Made by a program: the position numbers and the translations under genes
Notes under the pieces: generated by a model
The model's database searches: none
The model's input: the letters and a program-made list of their open reading frames with translations, nothing else
Told to the model about the DNA's origin: nothing
DNA from: Pseudomonas sp.
Lineage (GTDB): Bacteria; Pseudomonadota; Gammaproteobacteria; Pseudomonadales; Pseudomonadaceae
Reading direction: 5' to 3'
NCBI RefSeq assembly: GCF_030150285.1
Contig: NZ_JASLGE010000076.1
Span: 23,205 to 87,204 of the forward strand
Length of the DNA: 64,000 nt
In this document: positions 17,089-26,371 of the stretch, piece after piece
How positions within the stretch are numbered: the stretch's first letter is position 1
How the letters are laid out: each line of letters begins with the position of its first letter

Positions 17089-17976
17089 ATGTCCTTTAAG
17101 CACTTTATCCAAATCACCAAACCGGGGATCATTTTCGGTAACGTGCTTTCTGTGGCAGGCGGGTTCTTCCTGGCCTCGAAGGGGCATTTTGACCTTGCCC
17201 TCTTCCTGGCCGCGGTCATCGGCACCTCTTTGGTGGTTGCGTCCGGTTGCGTGTTTAACAACTGCATCGACCGTGACATCGACATCAAGATGGATCGCAC
17301 CAAGAACCGCGTACTGGTTCAAGGCCTCATCTCCCTCAAGGCGGCACTGGTTTATGCCACGTTGCTGGGGGCTGCTGGCCTTTACCTGCTGTATCGCGTG
17401 GCCAACCCGCTGGCGGCTCTGTTCGCGGCGATTGGTTTCGTGATCTACGTGGGCCTGTACAGCCTGTACTTCAAGCGCAAGTCGGTTCACGGCACGCTGA
17501 TTGGCAGCCTGTCGGGTGCGATGCCACCCGTCATTGGCTATGTGGCTGTGAGCAACAGCTTTGACATGGCCGCGATGACGTTGCTGGTGATGTTCAGCCT
17601 GTGGCAGATGCCGCACTCCTACGCCATTGCGATTTTCCGCTTCAACGATTACCTGGCCGCCTCGATTCCGGTGTTGCCAGTGAAACGCGGTATCAAAGTG
17701 GCCAAGAAGCACATCCTGCTGTACATCCTCGCGTTCCTGATCGCGACCCTGATGCTCACCCTCGGCGGTTACGCCGGCATGAGCTACATGGCCGTGGCAG
17801 CCGCGATGGGCATGTACTGGTTGTACATGGCGTGGACCGGCTACAAGGCCGTCGACGATAAGGTCTGGGCACGCAAGCTGTTCGTGTTTTCGATCTTCAC
17901 CATTACCGCCCTGAGCGTCATGATGTCCCTGGACTTCAAAGTGCCGGCTGAGTTATTGCTGACTTACGCGCACTAA
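17089..17976 (+). CDS. cyoE: Protoheme IX farnesyltransferase (heme O synthase)
   Basis: Polytopic inner-membrane prenyltransferase (295 residues) that attaches a farnesyl group to heme B to make heme O, the high-spin heme of CyoB. Aspartate-rich prenyl-diphosphate motifs are visible as NNCIDRDIDIKMDRTKNR and the later loop FNDY. The ATG at 17089 has GAGG 8-9 nt upstream; an in-frame ATG at 17074 overlaps cyoD but lacks a better site. Last gene of the cyo operon, followed by a strong terminator. Confidence 0.96.
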   Translation: MSFKHFIQITKPGIIFGNVLSVAGGFFLASKGHFDLALFLAAVIGTSLVVASGCVFNNCIDRDIDIKMDRTKNRVLVQGLISLKAALVYATLLGAAGLYLLYRVANPLAALFAAIGFVIYVGLYSLYFKRKSVHGTLIGSLSGAMPPVIGYVAVSNSFDMAAMTLLVMFSLWQMPHSYAIAIFRFNDYLAASIPVLPVKRGIKVAKKHILLYILAFLIATLMLTLGGYAGMSYMAVAAAMGMYWLYMAWTGYKAVDDKVWARKLFVFSIFTITALSVMMSLDFKVPAELLLTYAH

Positions 17977-17989
17977 GAAGACCTGTTCG

Positions 17990-18027
17990 AAAAAACCCGC
18001 CCTTCGTCAGAAGCGCGGGTTTTTTTC
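17990..18027. terminator. Bidirectional terminator between cyoE and the NmrA-like gene
   Basis: AAAAAACCCGC and GCGGGTTTTTTT form a stem around an 11-13 nt loop. An A-run on the left and T-run on the right let it stop transcripts from both convergent genes. Confidence 0.85.
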
Positions 18028-18070
18028 GTTTAAGCGCCGCAGGCTCAAGCGCACAGGTTTCCAGCGGTGT

Positions 18071-18958
18071 TCAATACGCGAAAGCATGCCGGTGTTTTTG
18101 CACAAAGTCTTCCCAGCGTACCGGCGGGTGCCCGGTGATCGCTTCGAAGTTATCAAACGTGTCCTGAGCCCCCGGGATGGTGTTTGCGGCCATGCGCACG
18201 AAGTTGTCATGCACGCAGCTCATGTAGGCCATCTCGGCACCTGCTGCGCGCATTTTCTCTAGAAACACCTGCGCAGGTTGCGGGGCGTAGCGAAAAGGTT
18301 GGCCCAGCACTCGGGTCATAATTCTTGCCACGTCGCCATAGGATTGAACATCGTAGCCGAGTCGATACGTTTGGCCCGTATGTCTGTGCGGGTGCAGCAG
18401 CGCCTGTACCGCCACGCGCGCCACATCTTCGCCGTCCACCCAACTGAACGCGGTATCGCCCGTGTATTGCTCGATAACACCGGATTTGACGGCTTGGGTG
18501 CCGTCATAACTCAACAGGTTTTGCATAAAGCATTCCGGGCGCAAGTGGGTGAACGAGAACCCCGACCACTCAATGTAACGCTCTACAAACTGATGCCAGG
18601 CCCAATGGCCGATGGTGGCATCGTCACGCCCGCAAGCCCCCAGGTGCACGATGTGGTGCACGCCGGCTTTTTTCGCCTGATCGAGAAACGCTTTGCTCTG
18701 GCGCAGCATGTCTACGGTGTAACCGGTCACCAGCAAGGCGCGATCGATACCTTGTAAGGCGGGTGCCAGCGTCTCTTCTTTGTCGAAATCCAGGATGACG
18801 GTGCGAATCCCTTGGGCTTCGAAGGGTTCGGCCTTGGCCGCTGAGCGAACCGCCGCGACCAGGGTAATGCTGTCGTCGGCCAACAGCCTGCGCAGCGTGT
18901 CGCCGCCGATCTGGCCAGTAGCGCCGGTGATTAAGACAGTGGGCTTGGGGGAGGTCAT
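18071..18958 (-). CDS. NmrA/SDR-type NAD(P)-binding protein
   Basis: Atypical short-chain dehydrogenase-like protein, 295 residues. The dinucleotide-binding loop GATGQIGG lies at the N-terminus after a TVLITGATG strand. The family includes NmrA redox sensors and NAD(P)H:quinone oxidoreductases such as QorB; the classical YxxxK pair is not obvious, which favours the NmrA/isoflavone-reductase-like branch. Start at 18958 chosen because it gives the usual short lead into the Rossmann fold. Divergent from the LysR-type gene at 19075, with a 17-bp palindrome between, so that regulator probably controls it. Substrate unknown. Confidence 0.85.
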   Translation of the reverse strand: MTSPKPTVLITGATGQIGGDTLRRLLADDSITLVAAVRSAAKAEPFEAQGIRTVILDFDKEETLAPALQGIDRALLVTGYTVDMLRQSKAFLDQAKKAGVHHIVHLGACGRDDATIGHWAWHQFVERYIEWSGFSFTHLRPECFMQNLLSYDGTQAVKSGVIEQYTGDTAFSWVDGEDVARVAVQALLHPHRHTGQTYRLGYDVQSYGDVARIMTRVLGQPFRYAPQPAQVFLEKMRAAGAEMAYMSCVHDNFVRMAANTIPGAQDTFDNFEAITGHPPVRWEDFVQKHRHAFAY

Positions 18959-19043
18959 ACAGGTGCCTTTGTCGTTGCGAAATCGTAACGCCAAAGCTTA
19001 CGGGTGAAGTGAAAGCGCATTTACGATAGATTTTACTGAATTG

Positions 19044-19060
19044 AATGAATTTAATTCATT
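19044..19060. promoter_or_regulatory. Perfect 17-bp palindrome, candidate LysR-type operator
   Basis: AATGAATT-T-AATTCATT is perfectly symmetric about its central base and contains the T-N11-A arrangement of LysR-family sites. It lies in the gap between the divergent NmrA-like and LysR genes, 14 bp before the latter's start, where an autorepressor would bind. Confidence 0.65.
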
Positions 19061-19074
19061 AATCAGGAGCCGTC

Positions 19075-19989
19075 ATGTTTTCATCCGAGCGCTTGAAGGG
19101 CATTGATGTCTTTGTCTGCGTCAGCGATTCAGGCAGCTTCAAAGCCGCCGCCGAACGCATGAACCTCACGGCGTCTGCGGTCAGTAAAGGCATCGCCCGC
19201 CTGGAAAGCAGGTTGCAGGTGCGGCTGTTCAACCGCACCACCCGGCGCTTGTCACTTACCGATGCCGGGGTGGCGTTTTACCGCACCTGCACCGGGGTGC
19301 TGGGGCAACTGGAAGAGGCCGAGTTGTCTCTTCACGCGCAAAGCCACGAGCCGCGAGGTCGGATTCGTATCGACCTGCCCGCCGCCTTCGGGCGTTTGCA
19401 GGCCTTGCCGGTGATCCTGGCGTTTGCCAGGCAGCACCCGCAGTTGCAGCCGAACATTTCGTTCTCGGACCGGTTTATAGACCCGGTAGAAGAGGACGTT
19501 GATATTGTCGTGCGCGTAGGCGGCCCGGACGTTTGGCCGGCGGCTTGGGGGCATCGCTATGTGGGCAGCGAACGGCATGTGTTTTGCGCATCGCCGGCTT
19601 ACCTCAAGCAGCACGGTGAACCCATGACTGATCGCGAGCTGGATCAGCATCGCTGCGTTGTGTACGGGCGGGCGGATGGTACGGTCAGCCCGTGGCGGTT
19701 TGCAGGCACCTGCGGTGCAGAAATGGAGCGCAGGGTAATGCCGGCGCACTGCATCGTGGGCGACGGTGAGGCGCAGGTGATCACGGTGTTGGCAGGCTGC
19801 GGCATTGCCCAATTGCCCACCTGGTTAATTCACACCCAACTGCGTGAGGGCGCTTTGGTTGAAGTGCTCCCGCACTTGGCGAGCGAAGGTCTGGCGATCA
19901 ATCTGGTGTGGCCTAAAAACCGTGAGGGCCTGCCCAAGGTCCGGGCGATGCTCGAAGCGCTGGCGGCAGGCCTGCAGCCCGTCTTATAA
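19075..19989 (+). CDS. LysR-family transcriptional regulator
   Basis: DNA-binding regulator of 304 residues: winged helix-turn-helix at 1-60 (SGSFKAAAERMNLTASAVSKGIARLE) and a periplasmic-binding-like effector domain from about 90. The wording (RLFNRTTRRLSLTDAG) places it in the large CrgA-like LysR subgroup that often controls a divergent oxidoreductase. Divergent partner here is the NmrA-like gene. ATG at 19075 follows CAGGAG. The stop overlaps that of the convergent Lrp-type gene by 6 bp. Effector unknown. Confidence 0.92.
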   Translation: MFSSERLKGIDVFVCVSDSGSFKAAAERMNLTASAVSKGIARLESRLQVRLFNRTTRRLSLTDAGVAFYRTCTGVLGQLEEAELSLHAQSHEPRGRIRIDLPAAFGRLQALPVILAFARQHPQLQPNISFSDRFIDPVEEDVDIVVRVGGPDVWPAAWGHRYVGSERHVFCASPAYLKQHGEPMTDRELDQHRCVVYGRADGTVSPWRFAGTCGAEMERRVMPAHCIVGDGEAQVITVLAGCGIAQLPTWLIHTQLREGALVEVLPHLASEGLAINLVWPKNREGLPKVRAMLEALAAGLQPVL

Positions 19990-20436
19990 CGGCAATACAC
20001 GGTCATGGATCACGTTTTTCATCACCAGGGTCGACACCAGCCGTTGTACGTTGGGCAGTGACGTGAGCTGCTCATCGTACAGGCGCTGGAAGGCCTGCAA
20101 GTCTTTGGTGATGACCTGCAACAGGTAGTCCGGGTCGCCAAACAGCCTTTGCGCCTCGATGATGTGCGGAATATGCGGCAACGCGGCCTCGAAATCAGCG
20201 ACGGCCTGGCGGGTCACCTCGCGCAAGCTGACGAACACGATGGCTGAAAACCCCAAGCCCAGTTCCTTGGGTGCCAACAGGGCGCGATAGCCCAAAATCA
20301 CCCCGGACTCTTCAAGGGCCCGCACCCGTCGATGGCAGGGTGAGAGGCTCAGGCCTACGCGGTCAGCCAGTTCGGTGAGAGAAAGGCGGCCGTCCGCGTG
20401 AAGCTCAGCAAGAATCTTTCGGTCAATTCGATCCAC
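19984..20436 (-). CDS. Lrp/AsnC-family transcriptional regulator
   Basis: Feast/famine regulator of 150 residues: N-terminal helix-turn-helix (about 4-60, LSLTELADRVGLSLSPCHRRVRALE) and a C-terminal RAM ligand-binding domain. Such proteins bind amino acids. Divergent from a LysE-type exporter at 20585, a common pairing in which the regulator turns on amino-acid export. The gap of 148 bp probably contains the operator, but I see no clear palindrome. Confidence 0.92.
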   Translation of the reverse strand: MDRIDRKILAELHADGRLSLTELADRVGLSLSPCHRRVRALEESGVILGYRALLAPKELGLGFSAIVFVSLREVTRQAVADFEAALPHIPHIIEAQRLFGDPDYLLQVITKDLQAFQRLYDEQLTSLPNVQRLVSTLVMKNVIHDRVLPL

Positions 20437-20584
20437 TTGGAAGAACCTTCTGCCTGGGTCATGGCTGTAGGGGATAAACGAAAGATAATCCTACCAGCAT
20501 TTCCCTATTCTTCTATTCGCAGCGTGTGCGCGGTACAGCACACGGTGAACCTTTCCTGGTTAGCGTGTAGAAGGCAGGTATTTC

Positions 20585-21205
20585 GTGACTCTTAGCATTG
20601 TGGCCGCCTTTTGGGCGGTGTCGTTTTTATTCGTCATTACCCCCGGAGCTGATTGGGCCTACGCCATTTCAGCGGGCATGCGCGGGCGTTGGGTTACGCC
20701 TGCGGTGGCCGGGCTTCTGTCGGGGCATTTGCTGGCCACCGTGGTGGTGGCAGCCGGTGTGGGTGGGCTGGTGGCCAGTAATCCGATGGTACTGTCGGTG
20801 ATGACGCTGGCGGGGGCCGGGTATTTGCTGTGGCTGGGCGTCAGTATGATTCGCCAACCATCGGTACCAGCGTCTGGTGCTGGGCTGGTGACCGATTCTG
20901 GCCTGCGTTGGGCGTGGAAGGGGCTTTGCGTCAGTGGTTTGAACCCCAAGGTGTTTTTGCTGTTTCTGGCATTGTTGCCTCAGTTCACCGACCCGTTATC
21001 CGTATGGCCGATCCCTGTGCAAATTGTGGCCTTGGGTGCGCTGCACGCGTTCAGTTGTGGTGTGGTGTACCTGATGGTCGGGTTCGGTGCCAAAGCTGTT
21101 TTGCAGGCGCGACCCCGTGCGGCGCAAAACGTCAGCCGTGTGTCGGGCGTGATCATGATCGTGATTGCGGTGGTGTTGCTGGCGGAACAAGTCGTGGCGC
21201 AATAG
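20585..21205 (+). CDS. LysE-family amino acid exporter
   Basis: Inner-membrane translocator of 206 residues with about six helices and the LysE/RhtB N-terminal pattern FVITPGADWAYAISAGMRGRW. The family exports amino acids or derivatives such as lysine, threonine or homoserine lactone. ATG at 20585 is consistent with the family's short N-terminus. The divergent Lrp-type gene is the likely regulator. Substrate not predictable. Confidence 0.92.
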   Translation: MTLSIVAAFWAVSFLFVITPGADWAYAISAGMRGRWVTPAVAGLLSGHLLATVVVAAGVGGLVASNPMVLSVMTLAGAGYLLWLGVSMIRQPSVPASGAGLVTDSGLRWAWKGLCVSGLNPKVFLLFLALLPQFTDPLSVWPIPVQIVALGALHAFSCGVVYLMVGFGAKAVLQARPRAAQNVSRVSGVIMIVIAVVLLAEQVVAQ

Positions 21206-21299
21206 CGTCTACGCTAGTCAGAGCCTTTAGCTTTGACCTTGACGCGCAGGGCAAAGGCTATACCGTTTGGTGTGCAATCTGACGATTGAGGAATAGCCC

Positions 21300-21848
21300 G
21301 TGACAACGACTCAAAACACCCCGCAAGCCGTGATTGAATTTTGGCAGCAGGCCGGCCCCAAGCATTGGTTCGCCAAGGATCAAGCATTTGACGCAACCTT
21401 TCGCGAGACCTTTTTAACCCTGCACTTTCAGGCGGCCCGGCGCGAGCTGGAGCATTGGGTGAGCGACGCGCCAGGGGCCTTGGCACTGCTGATTGTGCTC
21501 GACCAGTACCCACGCAACGCCTTTCGCGACACGGCGCATATGTTCGCCACCGACCCGCTGGCGTTGCGCTATGCCCGGCAGATGGTTGACGCGGGTCTGG
21601 ATCAGTTGATTGATCCGGCCTTGCGACAGTTTTGCTATCTGCCGTTCGAGCATTCCGAAGACAGGGCCGATCAACAACGGTCGCTGACTCTTAACAAGGC
21701 GCTCGGGCCTGAGGCGTTCAAGTGGGCAAAGGAGCACGCGGACATCATCGAGCGATTTGGCCGTTTTCCTCATCGCAATGAGGCTTTGGCGCGCACGACC
21801 ACCGAAGCCGAGCGGGCGTTCTTGCACAGTGGTGGGTTCGCAGGCTAA
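21300..21848 (+). CDS. DUF924-family protein
   Basis: Protein of 182 residues in the DUF924 family, an all-helical cytosolic family with TPR-like fold and unknown function. Family signatures: FWQQAGPKHWFAKDQAFD at the N-terminus, LIVLDQYPRNAFR, and the C-terminal IERFGRFPHRNEALAR. Start is GTG at 21300 with GAGG 8-11 nt upstream. No metal-binding cluster stands out, but the RFGRFPHRN motif is the most conserved part. Single gene, not clearly linked to its neighbours. Confidence 0.9.
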   Translation: MTTTQNTPQAVIEFWQQAGPKHWFAKDQAFDATFRETFLTLHFQAARRELEHWVSDAPGALALLIVLDQYPRNAFRDTAHMFATDPLALRYARQMVDAGLDQLIDPALRQFCYLPFEHSEDRADQQRSLTLNKALGPEAFKWAKEHADIIERFGRFPHRNEALARTTTEAERAFLHSGGFAG

Positions 21849-21925
21849 AGGGTTGCAACGGGGTTCAAACAGGCATAATTACGGTCTGTGTATTGGCCAC
21901 CTGTAGAACCTGATGTGGAGTCTTC

Positions 21926-22318
21926 ATGAAACACGCTGCTTTATCGACGCTTGCCCTGATTGTCAGTGCCGGGCTTTTCAGTGCTTCGGCCACCGCAGCG
22001 GGGGATGCGCAAGCCGGTGAAAAGCTGTTCACCAAGATGTGCGGCGGGTGCCACAGCATCGGAGACGGTGCCCGTGGCGGATTTGGCCCGCAGCTCAACG
22101 GCATTATCGGGCGGCCCGCCGGTACCACCACCGACTACCTGTACTCCGACGCAATGAAAAACTCAGGCATTGTGTGGACGCGCGAGAAGCTGGCGGCGTA
22201 TATCGAGGCCCCGAAGAAAGTCGTCAGCGGCACGCGGATGATTTTCTGGGGTATCAGCGACCAAGAGAAAATTGAAAACCTGCTGGCGTACATGGCGACG
22301 TTTCAGAACCAGCCGTAA
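21926..22318 (+). CDS. Periplasmic class I c-type cytochrome
   Basis: Secreted monoheme cytochrome of 130 residues. A Sec signal peptide (about 1-25, ending ATAA) is followed by a mature domain of about 105 residues with heme-binding CGGCH (Cys39, Cys42, His43). The probable axial methionine is in TRMIFWGI, the place used by mitochondrial-type/c2-like cytochromes. Likely an electron carrier in the periplasm; partner unknown. Stop is adjacent to that of the convergent small gene at 22319. The cyo quinol oxidase nearby does not use cytochrome c. Confidence 0.92.
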   Translation: MKHAALSTLALIVSAGLFSASATAAGDAQAGEKLFTKMCGGCHSIGDGARGGFGPQLNGIIGRPAGTTTDYLYSDAMKNSGIVWTREKLAAYIEAPKKVVSGTRMIFWGISDQEKIENLLAYMATFQNQP

Positions 22319-22648
22319 TCATTGAATGTCTTTGAGGTAGCGCGTGAGATGCGCCAGAGGCTCGGCCAGTTGTTCGAGTGTCTGCGCCCCGGCGAATGCC
22401 GTGCTCAGCGTGTATAGCTCGCGGCCCATTACCGTGTGCGCACCGCCCAGCGCGTGCAGCGCCACCTCCAGGCATTGATTCACCTTGAGCTGTATCGCGC
22501 CGACATCGCCCTGGCGCACCAACAAGGCAAAGACCTCGCGCTGGTAATCCCCCATGGCCGGGTCATCGCGCAACAGCGGGCTTGATCCCTCGGGTTCATA
22601 GGCCAATTTGAGTGCGTAAAGGGCGACTGTTTCCAGTGGCTGTTCCAT
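22319..22648 (-). CDS. Small conserved-looking protein of unknown function
   Basis: A 109-residue cytosolic protein predicted to be mostly helical; I do not recognise a family. Visible features are an acidic/aliphatic N-terminus (MEQPLETVALYALKLAYEPEG) and a C-terminal helical stretch with repeated Leu/Ala. The ATG at 22648 is preferred over a longer frame. It abuts the cytochrome gene tail to tail with no gap, which supports it being real. No catalytic or metal motif seen. Confidence 0.65.
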   Translation of the reverse strand: MEQPLETVALYALKLAYEPEGSSPLLRDDPAMGDYQREVFALLVRQGDVGAIQLKVNQCLEVALHALGGAHTVMGRELYTLSTAFAGAQTLEQLAEPLAHLTRYLKDIQ

Positions 22649-22788
22649 GTGCGGGTTCCTGGTGTGCGATACGAAGGCGGCGGCGATCGTATCAGCCATT
22701 AGGGCGCGTGTGTTTGCGCGGTGCACTGCGCTGCCAGAAATGGGCAGACGGTCGTACAGGCCTGTAACGGCAGGAGCGAGGCGGGCAG

Positions 22789-22818
22789 AAAAAAAACCGG
22801 CTCGCAGGCCGGTTTTTC
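22789..22818. terminator. Bidirectional hairpin terminator
   Basis: AAAAAACCGG and CCGGTTTTT flank a short loop (ctcgcagg). It ends transcription of the TonB receptor on the minus strand; the A-run on the other side allows function in both directions. Confidence 0.85.
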
Positions 22819-22828
22819 CGGGTGCTGT

Positions 22829-25318
22829 CTAGAACGCGTACTTGGTCGTCAGCATGACATTACGTGGCGCGCCATAGGAGCCGCTGCGAAAGTTCTCGTC
22901 CAGTGAGCTGATGTACTTCTTGTCGAACAGGTTGTTGAGCGTGGCGGTGGCCGACCACTGTGCGGTCAGTTGATAGCGGGCCATCAGGTTCGCAATGGCG
23001 TAGTCGCCTTGTTTGACTTTGGCAGGCGCAGGCAACTGCCAGCTGTCCACGGTCATGTGAATGCCGCTTTGCCAGTTCACCCCGCCGCCCACGATCAGGC
23101 GGTCCAGTTCGCCTGGCAGGCGGTAAGTGGTCCAGACTTTGAGCATGTCGGCCGGGATAATGGTCTTCACGCGTTTGTTGTCGGCGTCTTTGACCACACT
23201 ATGGCTGTAGCTGGCGCTCAGGTTCCAGTCCTGCAGCAGTTCGCCACTGACTTCCATGTCGACGCCACGGGTTTTGGTTTTCTTCGCTTTATAGGCCGTC
23301 AAGTTGTCGTTGCCGATAACGGTGCCATCGGCGATCGCGTCATTTTCCAGCTCGACTTCGAACAACGCGAGGGCGGTGTTCAAACGACCGTCGGCGTAGT
23401 CACTCTTGAGGCCGAGCTCGTAGTTGTTGCCTTCACGCGGCTCCAGCAGGTTGCCGGCCGTGTCGCGGTAGGGCTGCGGCTTGAAGATGTTGGTGTAGCT
23501 GGCGTAGACCGAGTGGTTGGGCGTCAGGTCATAGACCACGCCCGCGTACGGGGTGACCTTGCCGTTTTTGCGCAGGGCATCGTCGGTTTCATAGGGTTTC
23601 AGGCTCGCGACGTTGTAATGCAGCATGGCGTCGTACCGGTAATTACTGATGCGCGTACCGAGGATCACTGAAAGGTTGTCGGTCGGTTTGAGACGGGTAG
23701 CCAGATAGAGGCCGTTTTGCCACTGATCGATGTTGTCGTCTTCACGGTTGAAGTTGTACGTCGCGTAGGGCGCATGGTTGTTCCAGGTGTAAATATTCAC
23801 CGGCTTACCGCTGACACCATTGTTGCTGGTGCCGTTGGCCAGCAGGTTGCCAAAGCCGTTACGGCGGTTTTCGTAGCTCTGGAAGTTGAAACCCACCACC
23901 AGTTCATGCGCTCGCCCCAGCCACTGGAACGGGCCGGACAGCATCACGTCCAGGCCTTGTTGCTTCTGAGTGTTGTCGCCTTTGGTCGCGGTGTATCCCA
24001 GGCCGGCCCCCGTCTGCGAGTTGACAAAGCCGGTGGTGGTGCCCGCGATGATCGAATCGTATTCGCGGGTGCCGTACAGGGAGTTGACCGAGACCTTTAG
24101 CGCCCAGTCGTCGTCCAGTCTCTGCTCAACCGACGCGAAGGCGTTTACAGATTCCTGGCGGTTGGTGCTGTCGCGGCTGGCGGGGTTTGTGCTGCGCGAC
24201 AGGTGCAGTTGGTTGCCCTTGTTGTCGAGCATTGGCAGGCCGGTGGTAGAGAACCCGCGTGGGTCGTTGTAGAGGTATTCGGCTCCGATTGTCAGCAAGG
24301 TGCTGTCGCTCAGGTCGATTTCCGACACACCGTACAGAATGGTTTTTTCCTGCTGCAGGTGGTCGACAAAGCTATTGGATTGCTGGTAAGCCGCCACCGC
24401 GCGCCCACGCACGTTACCTGTCGGGGTCAGCGGGCCAGACACATCCACTTCGGTGCGGTAGAGGTCCCAGGAACCCAGACCCGCACTGACGTAACCCTGA
24501 AACGTCGACGTTGGCTTTTTGCGCACCATATTGATGGTGCCGGAAGGATCGCCCGTCCCCGACATCAGGCCCGAAGCGCCGCGCAGCACTTCGACGTGGT
24601 CATAAATGGCCATGTCCGATAGCGCTTGAGGCAATGCCTGACTGAACGCAAATGAGGTCGTGGGCATGCCGTCATATTGATAGTTATCAATGGCCAGGCC
24701 ACGGGAGAACACATACAAACGGTCACTGCCCGGACTTTGCACGTTGATCCCGGCTGCTTGCTCCAGCACCGAACCAATGCTGTTGAGGTTTTGGTCGTCG
24801 ATGCGCTGGCGGGTCATGACGCTGACGGACTGCGGCGTTTCTTTGAGGCTCAGGTTCAGTTTGGTGGCGGTGGTAGTGGAACCTGTGGTGTAGGAGCCCG
24901 TGTTTTCGCTCACAGCCCCCAATGTCAGCCCGGAAACAGTAGTGGCCCCCAATTGCAGTGAGTCACCCGTGACAGCGGGTAATAGCACATAAGTGCCGTT
25001 AGCCTGGCGTTGAGCCTGTAAGCCGCTACCGGCCAGCAGATGCGCGAGGCCTTCATCGACCCCGTAGTTGCCCGTCAGCCCCTGCGTGGTCATGCCTTGG
25101 GTCTGCTCGACGCTGAACGACAAGGTGACATTCGCGGCGGTGGCAAACAGGCTCAGGGCGGCACCGAGCGAGCCAGCGCTGATCTGGTAAGCATGCGTCG
25201 AGTTGTTTGCCAGCACGTGAGCCGGTGCCAGCGTTAACGCCGAGAAAACGCCAAGCGCTACGGTCAGGTGGACGGCATGGGCGAGTGGCCTGACGGCGCT
25301 GAGGGTGAATCGTGACAT
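22829..25318 (-). CDS. TonB-dependent siderophore receptor with signalling (STN) domain
   Basis: Outer-membrane receptor of 829 residues. Signal peptide (about 1-40), then an STN signalling domain (about 45-100, YQISAGSLGAALSLFA), plug domain with the early TATKLNLSLKETPQSVSVMT segment, and a 22-strand barrel ending in the aromatic tail KYAF. The STN domain marks it as a transducer that reports siderophore binding to the FecR-like protein encoded upstream. Closest by wording to FpvA/FoxA-type ferric-siderophore receptors; the ligand cannot be named. Start at 25318 gives a normal signal peptide. Last gene of the sigma-FecR-receptor cassette, followed by a terminator. Confidence 0.95.
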   Translation of the reverse strand: MSRFTLSAVRPLAHAVHLTVALGVFSALTLAPAHVLANNSTHAYQISAGSLGAALSLFATAANVTLSFSVEQTQGMTTQGLTGNYGVDEGLAHLLAGSGLQAQRQANGTYVLLPAVTGDSLQLGATTVSGLTLGAVSENTGSYTTGSTTTATKLNLSLKETPQSVSVMTRQRIDDQNLNSIGSVLEQAAGINVQSPGSDRLYVFSRGLAIDNYQYDGMPTTSFAFSQALPQALSDMAIYDHVEVLRGASGLMSGTGDPSGTINMVRKKPTSTFQGYVSAGLGSWDLYRTEVDVSGPLTPTGNVRGRAVAAYQQSNSFVDHLQQEKTILYGVSEIDLSDSTLLTIGAEYLYNDPRGFSTTGLPMLDNKGNQLHLSRSTNPASRDSTNRQESVNAFASVEQRLDDDWALKVSVNSLYGTREYDSIIAGTTTGFVNSQTGAGLGYTATKGDNTQKQQGLDVMLSGPFQWLGRAHELVVGFNFQSYENRRNGFGNLLANGTSNNGVSGKPVNIYTWNNHAPYATYNFNREDDNIDQWQNGLYLATRLKPTDNLSVILGTRISNYRYDAMLHYNVASLKPYETDDALRKNGKVTPYAGVVYDLTPNHSVYASYTNIFKPQPYRDTAGNLLEPREGNNYELGLKSDYADGRLNTALALFEVELENDAIADGTVIGNDNLTAYKAKKTKTRGVDMEVSGELLQDWNLSASYSHSVVKDADNKRVKTIIPADMLKVWTTYRLPGELDRLIVGGGVNWQSGIHMTVDSWQLPAPAKVKQGDYAIANLMARYQLTAQWSATATLNNLFDKKYISSLDENFRSGSYGAPRNVMLTTKYAF

Positions 25319-25429
25319 ACAGGTTTCCTTTCGTTGGCAGACAGGGCAGCAGTCGCGAACGCTGCTTTCTGTACATGGCCGAACAAAGGTTGGAATCGGC
25401 AACCCTGGATGGGAATTATTCGCAAAAAA

Positions 25430-26371
25430 TCAAACCGCTTCGACATTGACCCAGTAACGCGTCACAAAGTGCACGGCAACGGGCAGGGACTGGCTGAGGT
25501 TTTCCAGGATGGTATCGGTGTTATCGATGCGGAACGCACCACTTAGCCGCAGGTTGGCAATTGTGGGAGAGCAGCGCAGCACCCCTTGCCGGTAACGGCC
25601 TAGCTCAGCGATAAAGTCCCCCAGGCGCCAATCAATGATTGTCAACATCCCCTGGCTCCAGGCCCCTGCACCTGCCGGGGCGGGGGTGATGGCGCTGACT
25701 TCATTGCGGTCGAAGCAGGCCCGTTGGCCGGCCTCCAGGCGCTGTACCCGCGAAGGGTGATTCAAGGGGTGCAACTCGACAGCTTTCTCCAGCACGCAGA
25801 CGTCGGTGTGTGCCCCTGCGCAGCGCACGATGAAGCGAGTGCCGAGGGCATGCACACTGCCTTGGGGGCCCTGGACGATAAAAGGCCGGCTGTCACTGGC
25901 GGTTTGTACCAGAACTTCGCCACGCAGCAAGCGTATCAGGCGTTGGTCGGCGCTGAAGGCAATGTCCACGGCACTGTCGGTGTTGAGGTCGATTTGGCTG
26001 CCGTCGGCAAGGCGCAAATGCCGGCGCTGACCGGTGGCGGTGCGCTGATCGGCGAGCAGGGCCTGATAGGGCAAATGCTCAGTGGCCAGCCAGCCACTGC
26101 CGCCTACCGCCAGCAACAGGCCTAGGGTCTTGAGCACCGCGCGGCGATGGGCGTGCACCCCGGACAGCGTTGAGAGCGACACATCGGCGGGTAACCCGGC
26201 CCACTGGCTCTGCATTTTTTCGACGCGGGCCCACGCCCGTGCATGCTGCGGGCTGGCCGAAAGCCACTGTCGCCAAGCTTGTTGATCGGCCGCAGAGCGT
26301 GGCGTGCTATTGAGGCGCACATACCAGGTGGCAGCGGCTTCCAGAGTGGGCAGATCCAGAGGCGCGGCCAT
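25430..26371 (-). CDS. FecR-family anti-sigma factor / signal transducer
   Basis: Inner-membrane sigma regulator of 313 residues. N-terminal cytoplasmic DUF4880-type domain (AATWYVRLNS, WRQWLSASPQHARAW), one membrane helix near 80-100 (LKTLGLLLAVGGSGWLA), then the periplasmic FecR domain (LADGSQIDLNTDSAV) and a C-terminal STN-like segment. It holds the adjacent ECF sigma inactive or primes it, depending on siderophore binding to the receptor. Overlaps the sigma gene by one base. 111 bp separate it from the receptor. Confidence 0.94.
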   Translation of the reverse strand: MAAPLDLPTLEAAATWYVRLNSTPRSAADQQAWRQWLSASPQHARAWARVEKMQSQWAGLPADVSLSTLSGVHAHRRAVLKTLGLLLAVGGSGWLATEHLPYQALLADQRTATGQRRHLRLADGSQIDLNTDSAVDIAFSADQRLIRLLRGEVLVQTASDSRPFIVQGPQGSVHALGTRFIVRCAGAHTDVCVLEKAVELHPLNHPSRVQRLEAGQRACFDRNEVSAITPAPAGAGAWSQGMLTIIDWRLGDFIAELGRYRQGVLRCSPTIANLRLSGAFRIDNTDTILENLSQSLPVAVHFVTRYWVNVEAV

